From Isoetes taiwanensis (taxonomy: Eukaryota > Streptophyta > Lycopodiopsida > Isoetales > Isoetaceae), in the NCBI GenBank assembly GCA_021234155.1, contig JAJEKV010000011.1, forward strand, positions 23,134,416-23,198,415: 64,000 bases of DNA, read 5' to 3'. This document shows positions 11,721 to 23,006 of the stretch, one piece after another. The notes under the pieces were generated by a model. It made no database searches. It was not told the DNA's origin and saw nothing but the letters and a program-made list of their open reading frames with translations. How positions within the stretch are numbered: position 1 is the first letter of the stretch; each line of letters starts with the position of its first letter. A program made the position numbers and the translations under genes.

Positions 11721-13272
11721 CGAACCATAGAAATGCAGTACTGGTAATAATACTAACCATAGAATTTGTTATTCCGTTTGCACAGCGGACATTCTGGGTG
11801 CCTCGTTTTGCCATCAGCAATCCTTGTAAATTGACCAAGATCTTCAATACTTCTCCCCAGCTCAGATTTATTAGGCGGCATCAGCCGGGGATAATTTGTG
11901 GTTTCTCACAACCATTGCCACATGACCACTCAACAGCGTCAGATAATATCCAAGAAGAGGGCGAAAACTATGAAGAAGAGGATTTTGAGGACGAAGATGA
12001 GGTAAATCTCTGTTTTTTTCTATTTTTCTGTATGCTTTAAGCCATGGACGAACTTAGACATTTCCTTGCATTTCAAAGGTTGTGTTGGATATGCTTGAAC
12101 ATGATTTTGGCTCTTCCAGCACAAACTTGAATAGTGTATTATTTTTAACAGTATCCTGAACATGCGTCTGGCTAGCATAGAATCAAATCCCTAACTCTCT
12201 TACATGCCACATGGAAATCCTCTATTAATCTCATGTGTGAATCTAAGAGCAACACTTTCAAAAGGCATATAAAATGATATTAAATGTTATGTTGCTGAAC
12301 ATCAAGTCATCCTGCATGTCACTTAATATTAGTCAGGGAATTTGACAGTTAGCATGAGTACTTATGTACTTTTGAGCATGAAATGAAGTCTTTCAGCACA
12401 TTATTCAGGGTTATCCATGGCTAGTTACCACGGTCACTGCATATATGTCCATAAAATATTTTGTAATGAAGCGTTTAGTGCCATACAACGCTGTTCCAGG
12501 GCGATATTTATGTTCTGTTTTATAGGATCTGGATACAGAATCAGAAGATAGTAGTGAACTGGATGATAAAGAGTTAGATTCTCTGTTTAGAGAGCATGGT
12601 GTGGTTGTTCGTTCTAGTGAAAGTGCTGGCTCTGTTTCAGGAGTTGACGATGATCCGGAAAGCTTAGCATGTGTGAATTTTAACATGTGCTGAGGGTCTT
12701 GTTTTTATACATGGTTTTTGTTTTGAAGCAAGCAATAAACGTGTGATTTTTCTGATGGATGGGTCCAGTTGCTGTGGCAATGGCTGAGGTTCCAAGTGAA
12801 GTGAAGGGAATAGATGTCAAGGTCTTGCATGTGAAACCTTTAATATATTGGGCACAATATTTTGTTATTGCAACAACCTTCTCTGCTCCGCAAGTTGGTA
12901 CGATGGGGTAAGATTTATTATGATATTGTGTGCTGTCTATTTACTATATTATATTGAACATCTGAGTTTGCTTAGGTTCAGGATGCGTCAAAAGGCAGCG
13001 GAGATGTTTAAAAAAACTGCCAGGGGTGACACAAAGCCTACATCATGGACATTGTTGGACTTTGGTATGCTGTTTTTCTTTTCCATAATAACGAGCTTCT
13101 TTTTTTTATGCAATTTTCCTTTGAATTTTGATAAACTGAAAATCTCACAGGTGATGTGGTAGTTCACATTTTCTTACCAACGGAAAGAAGCTACTATAAT
13201 CTTGACGAATTTTATGCCAATGCAACAATGATGCTACTTCGTTTTGCAGCAGAGAGATCACAAAGAAGATAG
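11681..13272 (+). CDS. Iojap/RsfS-type ribosome silencing factor, probably plastid
   Basis: The encoded protein belongs to the iojap/RsfS (DUF143) family, which binds uL14 on the large ribosomal subunit; plant plastid members are needed for normal plastid ribosomes. My exon model is 11681 or 11786-12001, 12526-12670, 12769-12907, 12976-13064 and 13151-13272, with GT-AG borders and matching phases. The N-terminal part is basic, then acidic (EEDFEDEDE). The conserved domain starts SLAFAVAMAEVPSEVKGIDV and continues VKPLIYWAQYFVIATTFSAP, RMRQKAAEMF, SWTLLDFGDVVVHIFLP and YYNLDEFYANAT, the usual iojap order. A TACTAAC branch point (11751-11757) and acceptor at 11785 suggest a 5' exon once lay upstream; the open frame from the ATG at 11681 may be a replacement start. 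The C-terminal tail is unlike the usual acidic end. Confidence 0.87.
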
Positions 13273-14580
13273 ATTTGTGAAAATCTTGTTCTGGGGGTTA
13301 CAAATTTTGTTATCAACCAAGTCCCATCAAATCTACAAGCATGAACACGCAAATCTCCAAGTCTTGGGTTTCATCATAGACAAGAAGCCATCCACAAAAG
13401 TTGTAGGTGCTAAAGGTTTAGCTTCTTACAACCTGCAACTTATTTGCAGAAGAAAGAATAGCAACTTTCATGTTGCTTTCTTTTGTATGTTTGTAGAACA
13501 AGAAGATGTGATCGGTATGGCTCCAGCATTTTGGCCCTCCAAAAGAAGGAAAGACTTTGTTAGTGCATGTATGGAACTTGTGGCATGGAAGTGGAAGTAA
13601 TTAGGATTATAGAAAGCTTTGTTAAAATCCTTGCTCAGCAAGGGCAGTTTTTTATATAAGCATTTCGGTTCAATCTGTGTCAGAAAGTTATACTAACAGT
13701 GCTTTCATTCGTCATTGATGTTTCAATTTTGTCAACTGTAATAGATTTCTTTAGCCCTTCAAATTTGTTTGCCCTTTTTGTGGCTTGACTCCAAAAAACA
13801 ATATCTTTTTGGTCTTAAGGGCCATTGTTGAACACATGTTCGCCTTCAAAGCGTCAAAGACTTGCTTGCAAGGTTGGCTAGATGCAATGAGAGGAAGCAA
13901 GTTAAGGAAGGGGGCACGGGAAGGGCGATTATGGTTTATTGTTATTTGCTTTCTTCCCATATTTGGAAAGTATGGTACTTGGAGAAATGGAAACATGTGG
14001 CAGGAGAGTACATGTATTTCATGCAATGCAATGCTACACTATTACGAAATTTAGCACATACTGGATTTTTTTTGCTATTCTCCCTTCAACAACCCAATGC
14101 ATATCAATTTCAAGCAAAAAGTGTAGCTCCTAAATCAAGCCCGTGACATTCCACAGTTTGGATAATAGAGCTAACTAGAGTTGTCCTTATATGATAAGTT
14201 TACACTTGTAGTGCAACACCCCATAGCTTTCATCTTGATTGCCTATTGCTTCCATGACCACCATCTTGTCCAGGCCTAATGGTGAACCAGGACAAAATGG
14301 AGGAGCAGGAGGCAATAGAAGAATTCAAGCATCAATTATTGTGTCGCTCAATTGAATCACTGGGAGCTTTTATGCTTTCCAAATGTCCACATTCGATGAG
14401 CTATGGAATAACAAGGATGAATGAACAAGTGTATTGGAGATAAATAATGTGCAGTGTTAGTTGATCTACTAGAACAATACATAACATTGATTTCACATGT
14501 TTTTGGTTGGTTAGTTGTTAGTTTGATTGCCAAATTTTGGTGTGTATTCAAAATAGTGTGATTTGAAAACAATTTTTACG
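13273..14580. other. Intergenic stretch with no supported gene
   Basis: The first part is probably the 3' untranslated region of the iojap-like gene. A 118-residue plus-strand ORF (13244-13600) and a 91-residue minus-strand ORF (13751-14026) have no recognisable domain and no splice support. I see nothing else. Confidence 0.5.
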
Positions 14581-15085
14581 TTTTTGGGTTGCCTCTGGGG
14601 GGGCAAACCCTTGTTTATGTGGGTTTGTGGCATATCCTAAGTATATGCTATAATATACTTAGGATATGCTGGTGACTGCTCCAAACCTGCTCTTGGCTGT
14701 AAACTGGCGGTCGCGATTGTTGCTGGGCAGCTATGTGGAAACTGGCTAACCGGCACCCTGGGCATGTATTCTATGCAATGCTGCTGCTGCCACCATAGAT
14801 ATTTGGAGCCTTATTCCTGCTATAGCCATGGTCATAGCATTCGTTCTTGGCGTCAAAGAGTAGACACTAGGGAGGGATGAAGATCCGGCTTTTGCAATTT
14901 TTTTATCTACATGCACAGTGCCACTTCGAAATGTCTATGAATTGGAAGTGGAGTTTCTATCAGGCACTGTGCATTATAATGTTTCTATCAGGCACTTGAC
15001 CCATAATGCGGACATCAGGAATTTTTCTTTATATTTGGTCAATTTTTGAAATGTGAGAATATGAGATCCATTCAGCCAGAAATGC
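14581..15085 (+). repeat. 505-bp direct duplicate, copy 2 (5' of the PPR gene)
   Basis: This is the partner of 11215-11720 in the same orientation, 3.37 kb downstream. The perfect 17-bp hairpin arms are preserved (14630-14646 / 14653-14669) although the loop differs by one base. The copy ends just before the ATG of the PPR pseudogene's first exon. A shared intron tail (CTGGTAATAATACTAACCA) reappears at 15289-15307 here and 11741-11759 in copy 1. Confidence 0.95.
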
Positions 15086-15094
15086 TCCTTAACA

Positions 15095-17720
15095 ATGCAG
15101 GTCTCAACCCGTAGGAAGATGGCAGGATCAGGTAGAGGGCTCTACCACCGATCTCTGTCTGGTTTAGGCTGTGTCCGGCAGCTCCCACAAGCCCTATTGC
15201 TAGAGAATTTCGTGGACCCTCGTATAAGGAAAAACAAGGTAAGTTATCAATCACATATTAAAATTGTAAGAAGTAGATTGCGAAGTAACTGGTAATAATA
15301 CTAACCAATTTCATAGGCCCCTGATTTGAAGCATTGCCATAACCCATTTTACAAACTTGAAAGAACCCATGAGCTCAATATAACTTATAAAGAGCTTGCT
15401 CAAGATAGTATACAATTCAGAGAAAGTATTTGCAAAATGTCAGAAGGCAGTACTTGTAGTTTTGAACCAGGTGACAGAGAAGCCTTCTGTTGGTAACGTA
15501 ATAGACAGCTTACAGAAATGCAGGAAAAGGAAGAATCTTCAAAATGCAAAAAAAATTGCATGCACATTTTTGCAAAGAGCCACTAGATTGCACCATGGGA
15601 AAGTACATAGTTCCTATGTTTATGGACTGTGGGGGCATGTCTGATGCAGAGCAAGCTTTCAACAGTATTTTTAATAAGAATCAGTATTCATGGTGTTCTC
15701 TTATCTCAGGATGTGCTAAAAATGGGCAATTAACTCGAGCTTTCAATCTTCACCAAAAAATGCAGGAGGATGGTTTGGTTCCTAGTAGTCATGCATTTAC
15801 AGTATTAGTGTTTGCATGTGCTAGACTAAAAGACATAAAGCAAGGTTAGGAGATCCATAAAGAGATTAGAGAGAATGAATTTGAAGCAGATCTTTTTGTT
15901 GGCAGTGCTTTGGTGGACATGTATGCCAAATTTGGTATGCTTAAAGAGGCACAGCAAGTTTTTGATAGGCTACCACTTCGAAATATCGTGAATTGTACTG
16001 CATTAATTGCAGGATATGCTGACCATGGACCTGCCCAAAAAGCACTAGAATGTTTTGAACAGATGCAACTGGACAGTGTATATCCAAATGCAATCACTTA
16101 CATTTCTAGCTTGAAGGCTTGCAGCAGCATTAGAGCTATAGACAAGGGCCGTGAAATACATGCTAACATTGCAGAGAAGTGGCTGCTAGATACTCTTGTT
16201 TGTAATAGCTTGATTGACATGTATGCCAAATGCGGTTCACTTTCAGAGGCAAGGGAAGTTTTTGACAAATGCAAGTGCGAAATATAGTGTCTTGGAATGT
16301 ACTAATTGCAGGATATGCTGAACATGGATATTGTTCGCAAGCTCTCCAATGTTTCGAGGATATGCAACTATCAGGCATATCTCAAAATATTGTAAGTTTT
16401 ATCTTGAGTTTGAAAGCTTGTTGTGGTGTTGATAAGGGTCGAGAAATACATGCCGAAATTGCACAAAATGGATTTGAAGATAATGTATATGTTGGGAACA
16501 TGTATGCCAAATGTGGTTCACTTGCTGAGGCAAACATAGTCTTTTATAGTCTATCAGCTCGTGATGTTATTTCTTGGACTGCAATAATTTCAGGATATAT
16601 TGAAAATGGATATGCTGAAATAGCACTAAAATATTTTGAACAGATGCAACATGAAGGTATTGCACCAAATGCTGTGACATTTATTTGTGGCTTGAAAGCT
16701 AGTGGTAAAATTGGGGCTATCAATACAGGTCGAGATATACATACTACTACTAGGCTGGCACAAAATGGATTTCATAAAGATATTCTTGTTGGCAACGCTC
16801 TAGTGGATATGTATACAAAATGTGGTGCACTTGGAGAGGCATGGGCAGTCCTGGCAGTCCGGAATGTAGTGTCATGGAATGCCATTATTGGAGGATGTTT
16901 TGAGAATGGGCTTCCTCTTGAAGCGCTAAAAGTTTTCGAGAAGATGCAAATGGAAGGCGCATCTCCCAATGCGGTGACATTTGCTTGCATCTTGAAGGCT
17001 TGCAGTTATTTAGGTGATATAAACAAGGGCCAAACAATACATGCTGAAATTGCACAAAAGGGATCTGAAAAAGATATTCTTGTAGGCAACAGCTTGATTG
17101 ATATGTACTCCAAGTGTGGTTCATTGGAGCAAGGAACATTAGTTTTCGACAAGGTTCCAATGAGAGATGTAGTGTCTTGGACTGCAGGTATTGCAGGATA
17201 TACTGAATTTGAACTTGGTGAAGCAGCATTGAAGTGTTTCAAAGACATGCAGATTAAAGGTCTATCGCCCAATGCTGGAACCTATGTTTGCGCTCTGAAG
17301 GCTTGTGGTGACATGGGCTCCATGGAGAAGGGGCGTGAAATACACAAGGACATTGCAGAGAAAGGATTTGAAAATGATGTTTTTGTTGCAACTAGTTTGG
17401 TCGATATGTATGCTAAACATGGCTTACTCGCAGAAGCGGGGCAGGTCTTTGACAGATTGAAAGTTCGAGATGTCATAGCATGGAACGCATTGATAAAAGG
17501 ATATGGCATGACTTCAAAAAGTAATATGGATGTAGAATGTTTTGAGAATATGAAAAGTCAAATTCTAAAACCTGATGCAACTACCTTCTTATGTCTCCTT
17601 ACTGCATGCAGCCACGGTAGTCTTATGGTTCAAGGCCAGAATTACTTTAGAATGATGGAAGGAAAATATGGTATTTCACCAACAACTGATCATGCTGCAT
17701 GCATCTGTTCATTAAAATAG
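15095..17720 (+). pseudogene. PPR (PLS-class) pseudogene
   Basis: Tandem 31-36-residue pentatricopeptide repeats, as in organelle RNA-binding and editing factors, run from about 15540 to 17690, e.g. ALVDMYAKFGMLKEAQQVFD, RNIVSWNVLIAGYAEHG and GREIHAEIAQNGF. A short first exon (ATG at 15095 or 15119, donor AAG|GTAAGT at 15238) and an acceptor at 15316 give an N-terminus without repeats. Lesions: a stop in the exon-2 frame near 15494, a frame change into the repeat region, TAG at 15847, a frameshift near 16270, and short deletions inside repeats (VGNMYAKCG lacks about four residues; a second gap lies near 16850). The frame ends at 17720 inside an E-like region, and no DYW domain follows. It sits behind a copy of the iojap 5' region and may have used its promoter. 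Confidence 0.93.
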
Positions 17721-18044
17721 GGGCAAACATGTAAATACCCATATTATGCACCTTTCTTAATTGGTTACAACTATAGATGAGCAAGGCAATCTCATGAACT
17801 CAATCAATTTATGTTAATATACTATTGCTCTTGGGTGCTTTTATCATCTCAGTCATGTCATAGGCTGGAGTCCAAATAGACAATGAGCACCTTCTTGGGC
17901 TAAGAAAACGAAAACCTACATTCATAGCATTTACACATCTTCACACAAAACAGACAAGACCCAACATAAAACAACGAAACAGAACCCATGAAAACACACT
18001 CTCGGGCCACTGGAGGGCAACCCCTCGTGCGCAGCACCTTGTTA
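17721..18044. other. Short intergenic stretch, nothing recognised
   Basis: AT-rich sequence between the PPR pseudogene and the poly(T) start of a LINE insertion. I see no gene. Confidence 0.5.
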
Positions 18045-18560
18045 TTTTTTTTTTTTTTTTGAAGAACTGTGTTATCAATATATTAAAAGAATGGTAATGT
18101 TACAAAACAAGTGAGGAGGAAGGAGAACTGCCCCAAAGAGACGGCGATACCTCGACACTCCACAACAAACTCACAGAAAAACTGCAACTCTACTGCTGTA
18201 CAAACCGACCATCACCATCTACAACACCCAAGAAGTCCCGCCAAATGGCAAACTTCCGCTCTACTAATCCCGGGAACACCAAAAAGCTTTGAAATAACTT
18301 GTACCTGAGTCGAGGAATCAGAGAGGCTGCAGGCTGCTGAATCCCCTGAAAGATCCACAACCGCCGCCGCTTCCAAATCAGCCACACCAACCAAGCCACG
18401 CACAGATGCAAGGCTTGCTGCCGCAAGAGCGGCCAAGCACCAGCATACACATGAAGCAGCAACTGCTGGCTAGTCAATCTCACCTGAAACAGAGCCCTGA
18501 CCCAATCCTAGGTAGCCTGCAAGTGAGGGCATAAAACGAGACAATGCTCCACAATCTCTT
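18045..18560 (-). mobile_element. 5'-truncated L1-like LINE insertion (3' end only)
   Basis: A T16 run at 18045-18060 is the poly(A) tail of a minus-strand element. Behind it, minus-strand frames (18190-18483 and neighbours) encode the C-terminal part of a plant LINE reverse-transcriptase ORF: VEHCLV-CPHLQAT-W, then HLCVAWLVWLIWKRRRLWIF, the usual region after zf-RVT. The 3' untranslated end (ATATTAAAAGAA next to the tail) resembles that of the larger LINE at 22444-29050. The insertion is truncated near 18560. Confidence 0.85.
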
Positions 18561-18675
18561 TTTATTATTTGGAAACCTCCCCAGGTTTTAGAAGGAAAAC
18601 TTGGGAGGTTTACAATGAAAGCTGGGGAGGTTTCCATGGAAACCTCCCATATTTTCTAAGATAGAAACCTCCCAA
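18561..18675. repeat. Foldback sequence, GGAAACCTCCCC family
   Basis: Direct and inverted copies of GGAAACCTCCC alternate at about 18571, 18606, 18624, 18639 and 18666, giving several possible stems. The same family occurs at 10950-11220. It abuts the truncated end of the LINE fragment. Confidence 0.65.
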
Positions 18676-18944
18676 GGGCATACATTTACCCAGCACGTGA
18701 ATACATTTATCCAGAAATTCCCCAACACTACAAATGCACACGAGTCACGACAGTCATCTTGGAAAAAGATTAGTGGAGGTTCACTGTGAGTCCAACTCAA
18801 ATCAGGCGCCAAAAAAAACCATCGATACATAAAGGGTAGCAGGTAAATATCAAAAGGAATATTCGCGGGATTCCATGTAGAATTGTTAGAATATTCAAAA
18901 CACACAAACAAAACCCATAGTCTAGCAGGGTTTAGGGTAGAGAA

Positions 18945-19748
18945 ATGCCGGCAGGCTTGATCAGAGCATTTCTCCGGCCGTCTTTCAGCGCGTGGAAAGC
19001 AGCAGGTGAGCATCTTGTTCGTCATGGTTTTGAAGTGCATGATTTTTCTTTACGTTGCCTGTGTCATGGAGTTTTTAGTCGTGGATTTGCCGCTCCGGCA
19101 GATCCTTTGATGACTGCAAACATTGACCTGAAAAGTTATCCTAAGAAATATCCTTCTAAGGCAAAGAGTAGTTCGAAGAAGACTAAACGATCTAAATGTG
19201 AAAATGGGAGGCTTAAGTCGACTTCTCAAAAATCAGAGGACGGCAGTGCGAAAAGAAGTATTTGGCGCGGTAGGTCTGGAGCTCAGAAAACAAGTTCAAG
19301 GCCAAAGGAGGCAGTTCAAGACAATGCAGTATCTGATAAAAAAAGAAACAACCAAACTGATAGATTCCCTTCGAAAGAAAGGAAATTCAGAAGAAGTAGT
19401 CTAGTAGAATTATATGTTGATGATGATGGCAAGATCCAAGGCCGAGTGGTGGGACTAAACGAGCAGAATATTTCAGAGAAATCCGGTTCTGAAAATGAGA
19501 ATCAAGTACTTTCTGTTGAAATCAAGCTAGAAAATGAGGGAAGTAAAAGATCTGGCAGCTCTGCTACATGTGACAAAACTTTCCAAACTTTGGTTTCACA
19601 AAAGAAAAGCAAAGTGCCTGTGCAGCAGAAGGATAGGCCTTCTCATGCTGGCAAAGAAAGGAAGTCTAACAAATCCAAGTCTTTGCAGAAGAAGGCAGGT
19701 TTTGACTCTACTTCTAATGGACAGTCCTGTGGAGCATTTTCTAAGTAA
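18945..19748 (+). CDS. Lys/Ser-rich protein with a probable organelle presequence
   Basis: The uninterrupted ORF codes for 267 residues. The first 50 or so are rich in Arg, Ala, Ser and Leu and nearly free of acidic residues, as in a mitochondrial or plastid targeting peptide. The rest is highly charged, low in hydrophobic residues and probably disordered, with one ordered-looking stretch (SSLVELYVDDDGKIQGRVVG). I recognise no domain. TTCTAA|GTAATG at the end could be a splice donor, so this may be only the first exon of a longer gene; a candidate downstream exon near 20060-20090 is too short to support. The start at 18945 is the first ATG in a frame that stays open. Confidence 0.55.
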   Translation: MPAGLIRAFLRPSFSAWKAAGEHLVRHGFEVHDFSLRCLCHGVFSRGFAAPADPLMTANIDLKSYPKKYPSKAKSSSKKTKRSKCENGRLKSTSQKSEDGSAKRSIWRGRSGAQKTSSRPKEAVQDNAVSDKKRNNQTDRFPSKERKFRRSSLVELYVDDDGKIQGRVVGLNEQNISEKSGSENENQVLSVEIKLENEGSKRSGSSATCDKTFQTLVSQKKSKVPVQQKDRPSHAGKERKSNKSKSLQKKAGFDSTSNGQSCGAFSK

Positions 19749-22443
19749 TGCTTTCAGAAATATTTGCAGAACTTGCAAATGCAGAAGTACTTCCAGAAAG
19801 TGCAAATGGCATTCCCTTACTAAGCTGTTCAAAACAGCACCCATGTACATGTAACATGGTATAATGGATAAATTGGGAGGAGGTTTTGTTTCTTAAGCTA
19901 TAAATTATAGATTGGCATTAACTGGATGAAGAGCAGCATTTATATTACAAACTTGCCTAATTTGCTCAAGATGCAAATTATCGATTGACGTTAACATTTA
20001 AGATCAGAATGATTCTCCAGCATTTATGTTGCGTTGCTAAACCCTTTTATATTAAGTTGCAGAGTTCAACTGCCTAATGAATCAGGTGAAACTTCGTTAT
20101 GAGTGTTGTCTTGTTGAGCCAGCTTTAGAGTCTCCAGATTCTGATGACGGGACTAAATTCATCTTAGCAATGTGCTGCACTTCCTATTATATCGTGAAAC
20201 TTTGCTCATTAAGCATTAAAGGATTGAGTGTCTAATTGTTTATCTATCGTCAGTTTTATGTCTTCTAATAAAAGTGTGCCCTTCAGAGGGTTTGCTTTGC
20301 CAAAATGCTCTCAAAATGAAGGGCATTTAGTAAATATATAATACTAGAAAAAGTGCCCAGCGTTGCTGGGCTTTTGGCAGGATTAAATTCAAAAATTAAT
20401 TAAAAAAAAAAACCTGGTGACGTTGGGCATATATGATAAATGTCATTAATTGAATTTTAGTTTGGCATCAAAAGCAAATATGGTTCAAGCACGAATGTTA
20501 GGCTTTGCTCTATTACAAACCTGTGAATCTATACCTTGGCATTATGGCATTAAGTTCTTGAAAAGTATAATTGTTTCTAAGTTTATCAATATATCCTTCA
20601 AGCAATTGTGTCCTTGGTATTTAGCTCAATCATACTCCGGAGAATGATATAGTTTATGAAGACACTTCTACGTCTGTTCAGACCCTGGTAGTCCATGCCG
20701 TAAATGATGAGTGTTAATCCTTAGGTCTGCACTTACATTTCTTGAAAAACAGGAACAGAAAATGGAGCACTATTACCCTAATAAACATGTAACGTTTCAT
20801 AGCCACGTATGAACAATGGCCCGGACCAGGTGTGTTCAGAAATGAAGATATAATAACCTACTAATTGTGTGGATGACCTGCTAATTGTGTGGAAAGTTAG
20901 AATCAACTGGAACAAATCTGGCCGAAAAGCTAGGCAACCGATGCAAATTTTGAACGGTTGGGCAAGTATCTGTGGGCATTTGTTGTGCAAGAGCTTAAGG
21001 ATCCAGATGACTTTACTGTCTTATCTTGCAAGCATGAAAGTTTGTAACCAAAGCTTCTGCCCTAGCAAAAATAAGTAAGAACAATAAATAGGAAGTGCCA
21101 TATTGAAAGTCATAACTTTGCATTGCCTAAATGGTGGCAGTGGGTGCACCCTTCTTGAAATACCAACACAGAGCTTTCTCAAGACAATTAAGTGACCCTT
21201 TGTCCAGAAATATATTTTTAGACATGAAATTTGATTGACATTTATTTGGAAGCGTACATAAGCCCTTCTGAAATGGAATTGTAGAATTCCATTTTAACCA
21301 GAGTTATGGAGATGAAAAAGCAAATATCTTTTGAACAAGAAGCTTCTGCTCCATTATTCCTGCTATCATGCATTCTATGATGAATAGATCCAATATATTT
21401 CACCCAACAGGACCCATTGCTAGGATATTCGTATGCTCTCTAATATGCTCAAAATGATCATTTGGAGCTAATATATCTTAGCTGGACAAAAGGGACCTCT
21501 TGAAACTGCAAAGGAAAGCTAAGTGTGAACCAAGCAATCGATTAGAAAGAAAGAAACATGGCACACAGAGCAAAGGCACATGGAACATTGAACAGTTCCA
21601 AAGCAAGCCAAAACTATATACCTCATCGATACATACCCACAACACAAAATCAACTAAAGATACTACCAATTTTTGTAGGTAGTTCATAATCACACGATTT
21701 AAGATTCATATAAAATGCTAGCCACCAACTTTCTCAGGAACCTGTTGCTGCCCATTTCTAACTTGAGCTTTAGATTCTTTGCTTAAATGTGCAAACATGG
21801 CGATTGCTCGCCCTCCAGATAGAATGTAGCAATTAAATTAGTTGATGTACAAACTACATGGCAAAAGACACTGCAAATAAAGATCATATTAGTTGGTTGG
21901 TAGTTGTATGTTGATTGTTTGTATGTACATGTGGGTGTGTACATTGTAAAGCTGTGGGTGGTGAGATGCACATGCACCCACAGCTAAATTAGATAATTCT
22001 CTCTTTTTTTTCTCTTTTTTCCTTTTCTTGTGCATATGTACGTGTATGTAATTGATGTAACGTGTGCATATATTATAGGTTAATATAGATGTGCATTATA
22101 GACGGATAGCTAGCACAATCTCAGTTGAAAACGAGCAATGCCAATATATCAAAAGAAAAATACATTGCCCATGACCTAATCCACAATATCATATTGCAAA
22201 AATCAATAAGCATATGCTGCATTATACGAAAGCAATGCACATACCATCATATTATCCTGATCCCCATATGTGACAGGTGAAAGCCCCGAACAGATGAAAG
22301 GCAGTTGTTGCAGCAACAAGAATCATGCCTCTTGTGGCAGCTAAAGCTCTCCTTGGTCAGTCACAAAATGTCAGATGGAACCTGAGCTCGGGTGTTCCGA
22401 ATCCAAGCTTCCAGTATGTTCTAAAATTTTAGCTGCCAAAATA
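19749..22443. other. Intergenic region, no supported gene
   Basis: Short ORFs here are below 75 residues and lack recognisable motifs. The region holds a Helitron-like stem-loop at 20341-20371 and otherwise AT-rich DNA. A pyrimidine-rich run occurs near 22000-22030. Confidence 0.5.
20341..20371 (+). repeat. Stem-loop with ACTAGAAA leader, possible Helitron 5' end
   Basis: ATACTAGAAAAAGTGCCCAG is followed by a 5-base loop and CTGGGC, giving a perfect 6-bp G+C-rich stem (20354-20359 / 20366-20371). Two similar structures occur at 58951-58980 and 59811-59831. Plant Helitrons often begin with a TC-TACTA-like leader and a G+C palindrome. No 3' CTRR end was identified, so the assignment is inference. 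Confidence 0.4.
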
Positions 22444-22682
22444 TTTTTTTTTTTTTTTTGATTGAAGTCGGTATATTTATATTAAAAGAAGTATAAAGGT
22501 TCAGAAAAAGAACTTTTTACAGGGAAGTTTAACCCGAGAATAGATAGGAGGGTGAGGACACCTCCTAGCTATTATATGATACAAAAATTGTAGTACTTAT
22601 AACAAAATTAGATAGAAATATGTCTATTAAAAGTTCAGGGTGAGATATTTCTGACTGATCCATCGGGTACTAATTTCCTTTT

Positions 22683-23006
22683 TTAGTAGCAGGATCTGAG
22701 ATTCCAATTAGTGATCTTCCTCCCTTTCCCCTTAACCGAGATGCTCAGGGTACAGAATACGCATCCGCAAGACTCCGCTTTCGCCATATTGTATCTTCCT
22801 TTAGCATCTTTGGCTCTGCATATTGAGGCTCTCCTGATATCCATGTTCTGATCACAACAGCAATCGCATGTACAAGGTTCTTCGTGCCCGAGAACATTTG
22901 GTGATGCGAAAACTCTGGTCCATTCTTTGTTTGCCTCCAGCCTGATCTTCTTCCATTTAATTCTTCTCATCAGCATAAACATTTTACCTGTAAATAAAAG
23001 ACCCAT
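22683..23006 (-). CDS. Small cysteine-bearing ORF at the 3' side of the LINE
   Basis: The ORF follows immediately on the reverse-transcriptase stop. It has a basic N-terminus (MRRIKWKKIRLEANKEW), a CTCDCCCD cluster and, near the end, AESCGCVFC. A very similar VETCGCQNC phrase occurs in the upstream ORF at 27726-28262. It could be an extra LINE protein or the separated C-terminus of ORF2. No family is recognised. Confidence 0.4.
   Translation of the reverse strand: MGLLFTGKMFMLMRRIKWKKIRLEANKEWTRVFASPNVLGHEEPCTCDCCCDQNMDIRRASICRAKDAKGRYNMAKAESCGCVFCTLSISVKGKGRKITNWNLRSCY

Noticed and set aside
13244-13600. 118-residue plus-strand ORF after the iojap gene
   Set aside because: It overlaps the last iojap exon in another frame and shows no domain or splice signal. 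More likely 3' untranslated sequence.
15846-17509. Several minus-strand ORFs of 70-114 residues over the PPR gene
   Set aside because: They are antisense shadows of the PPR repeats, with repeated composition in each repeat unit.
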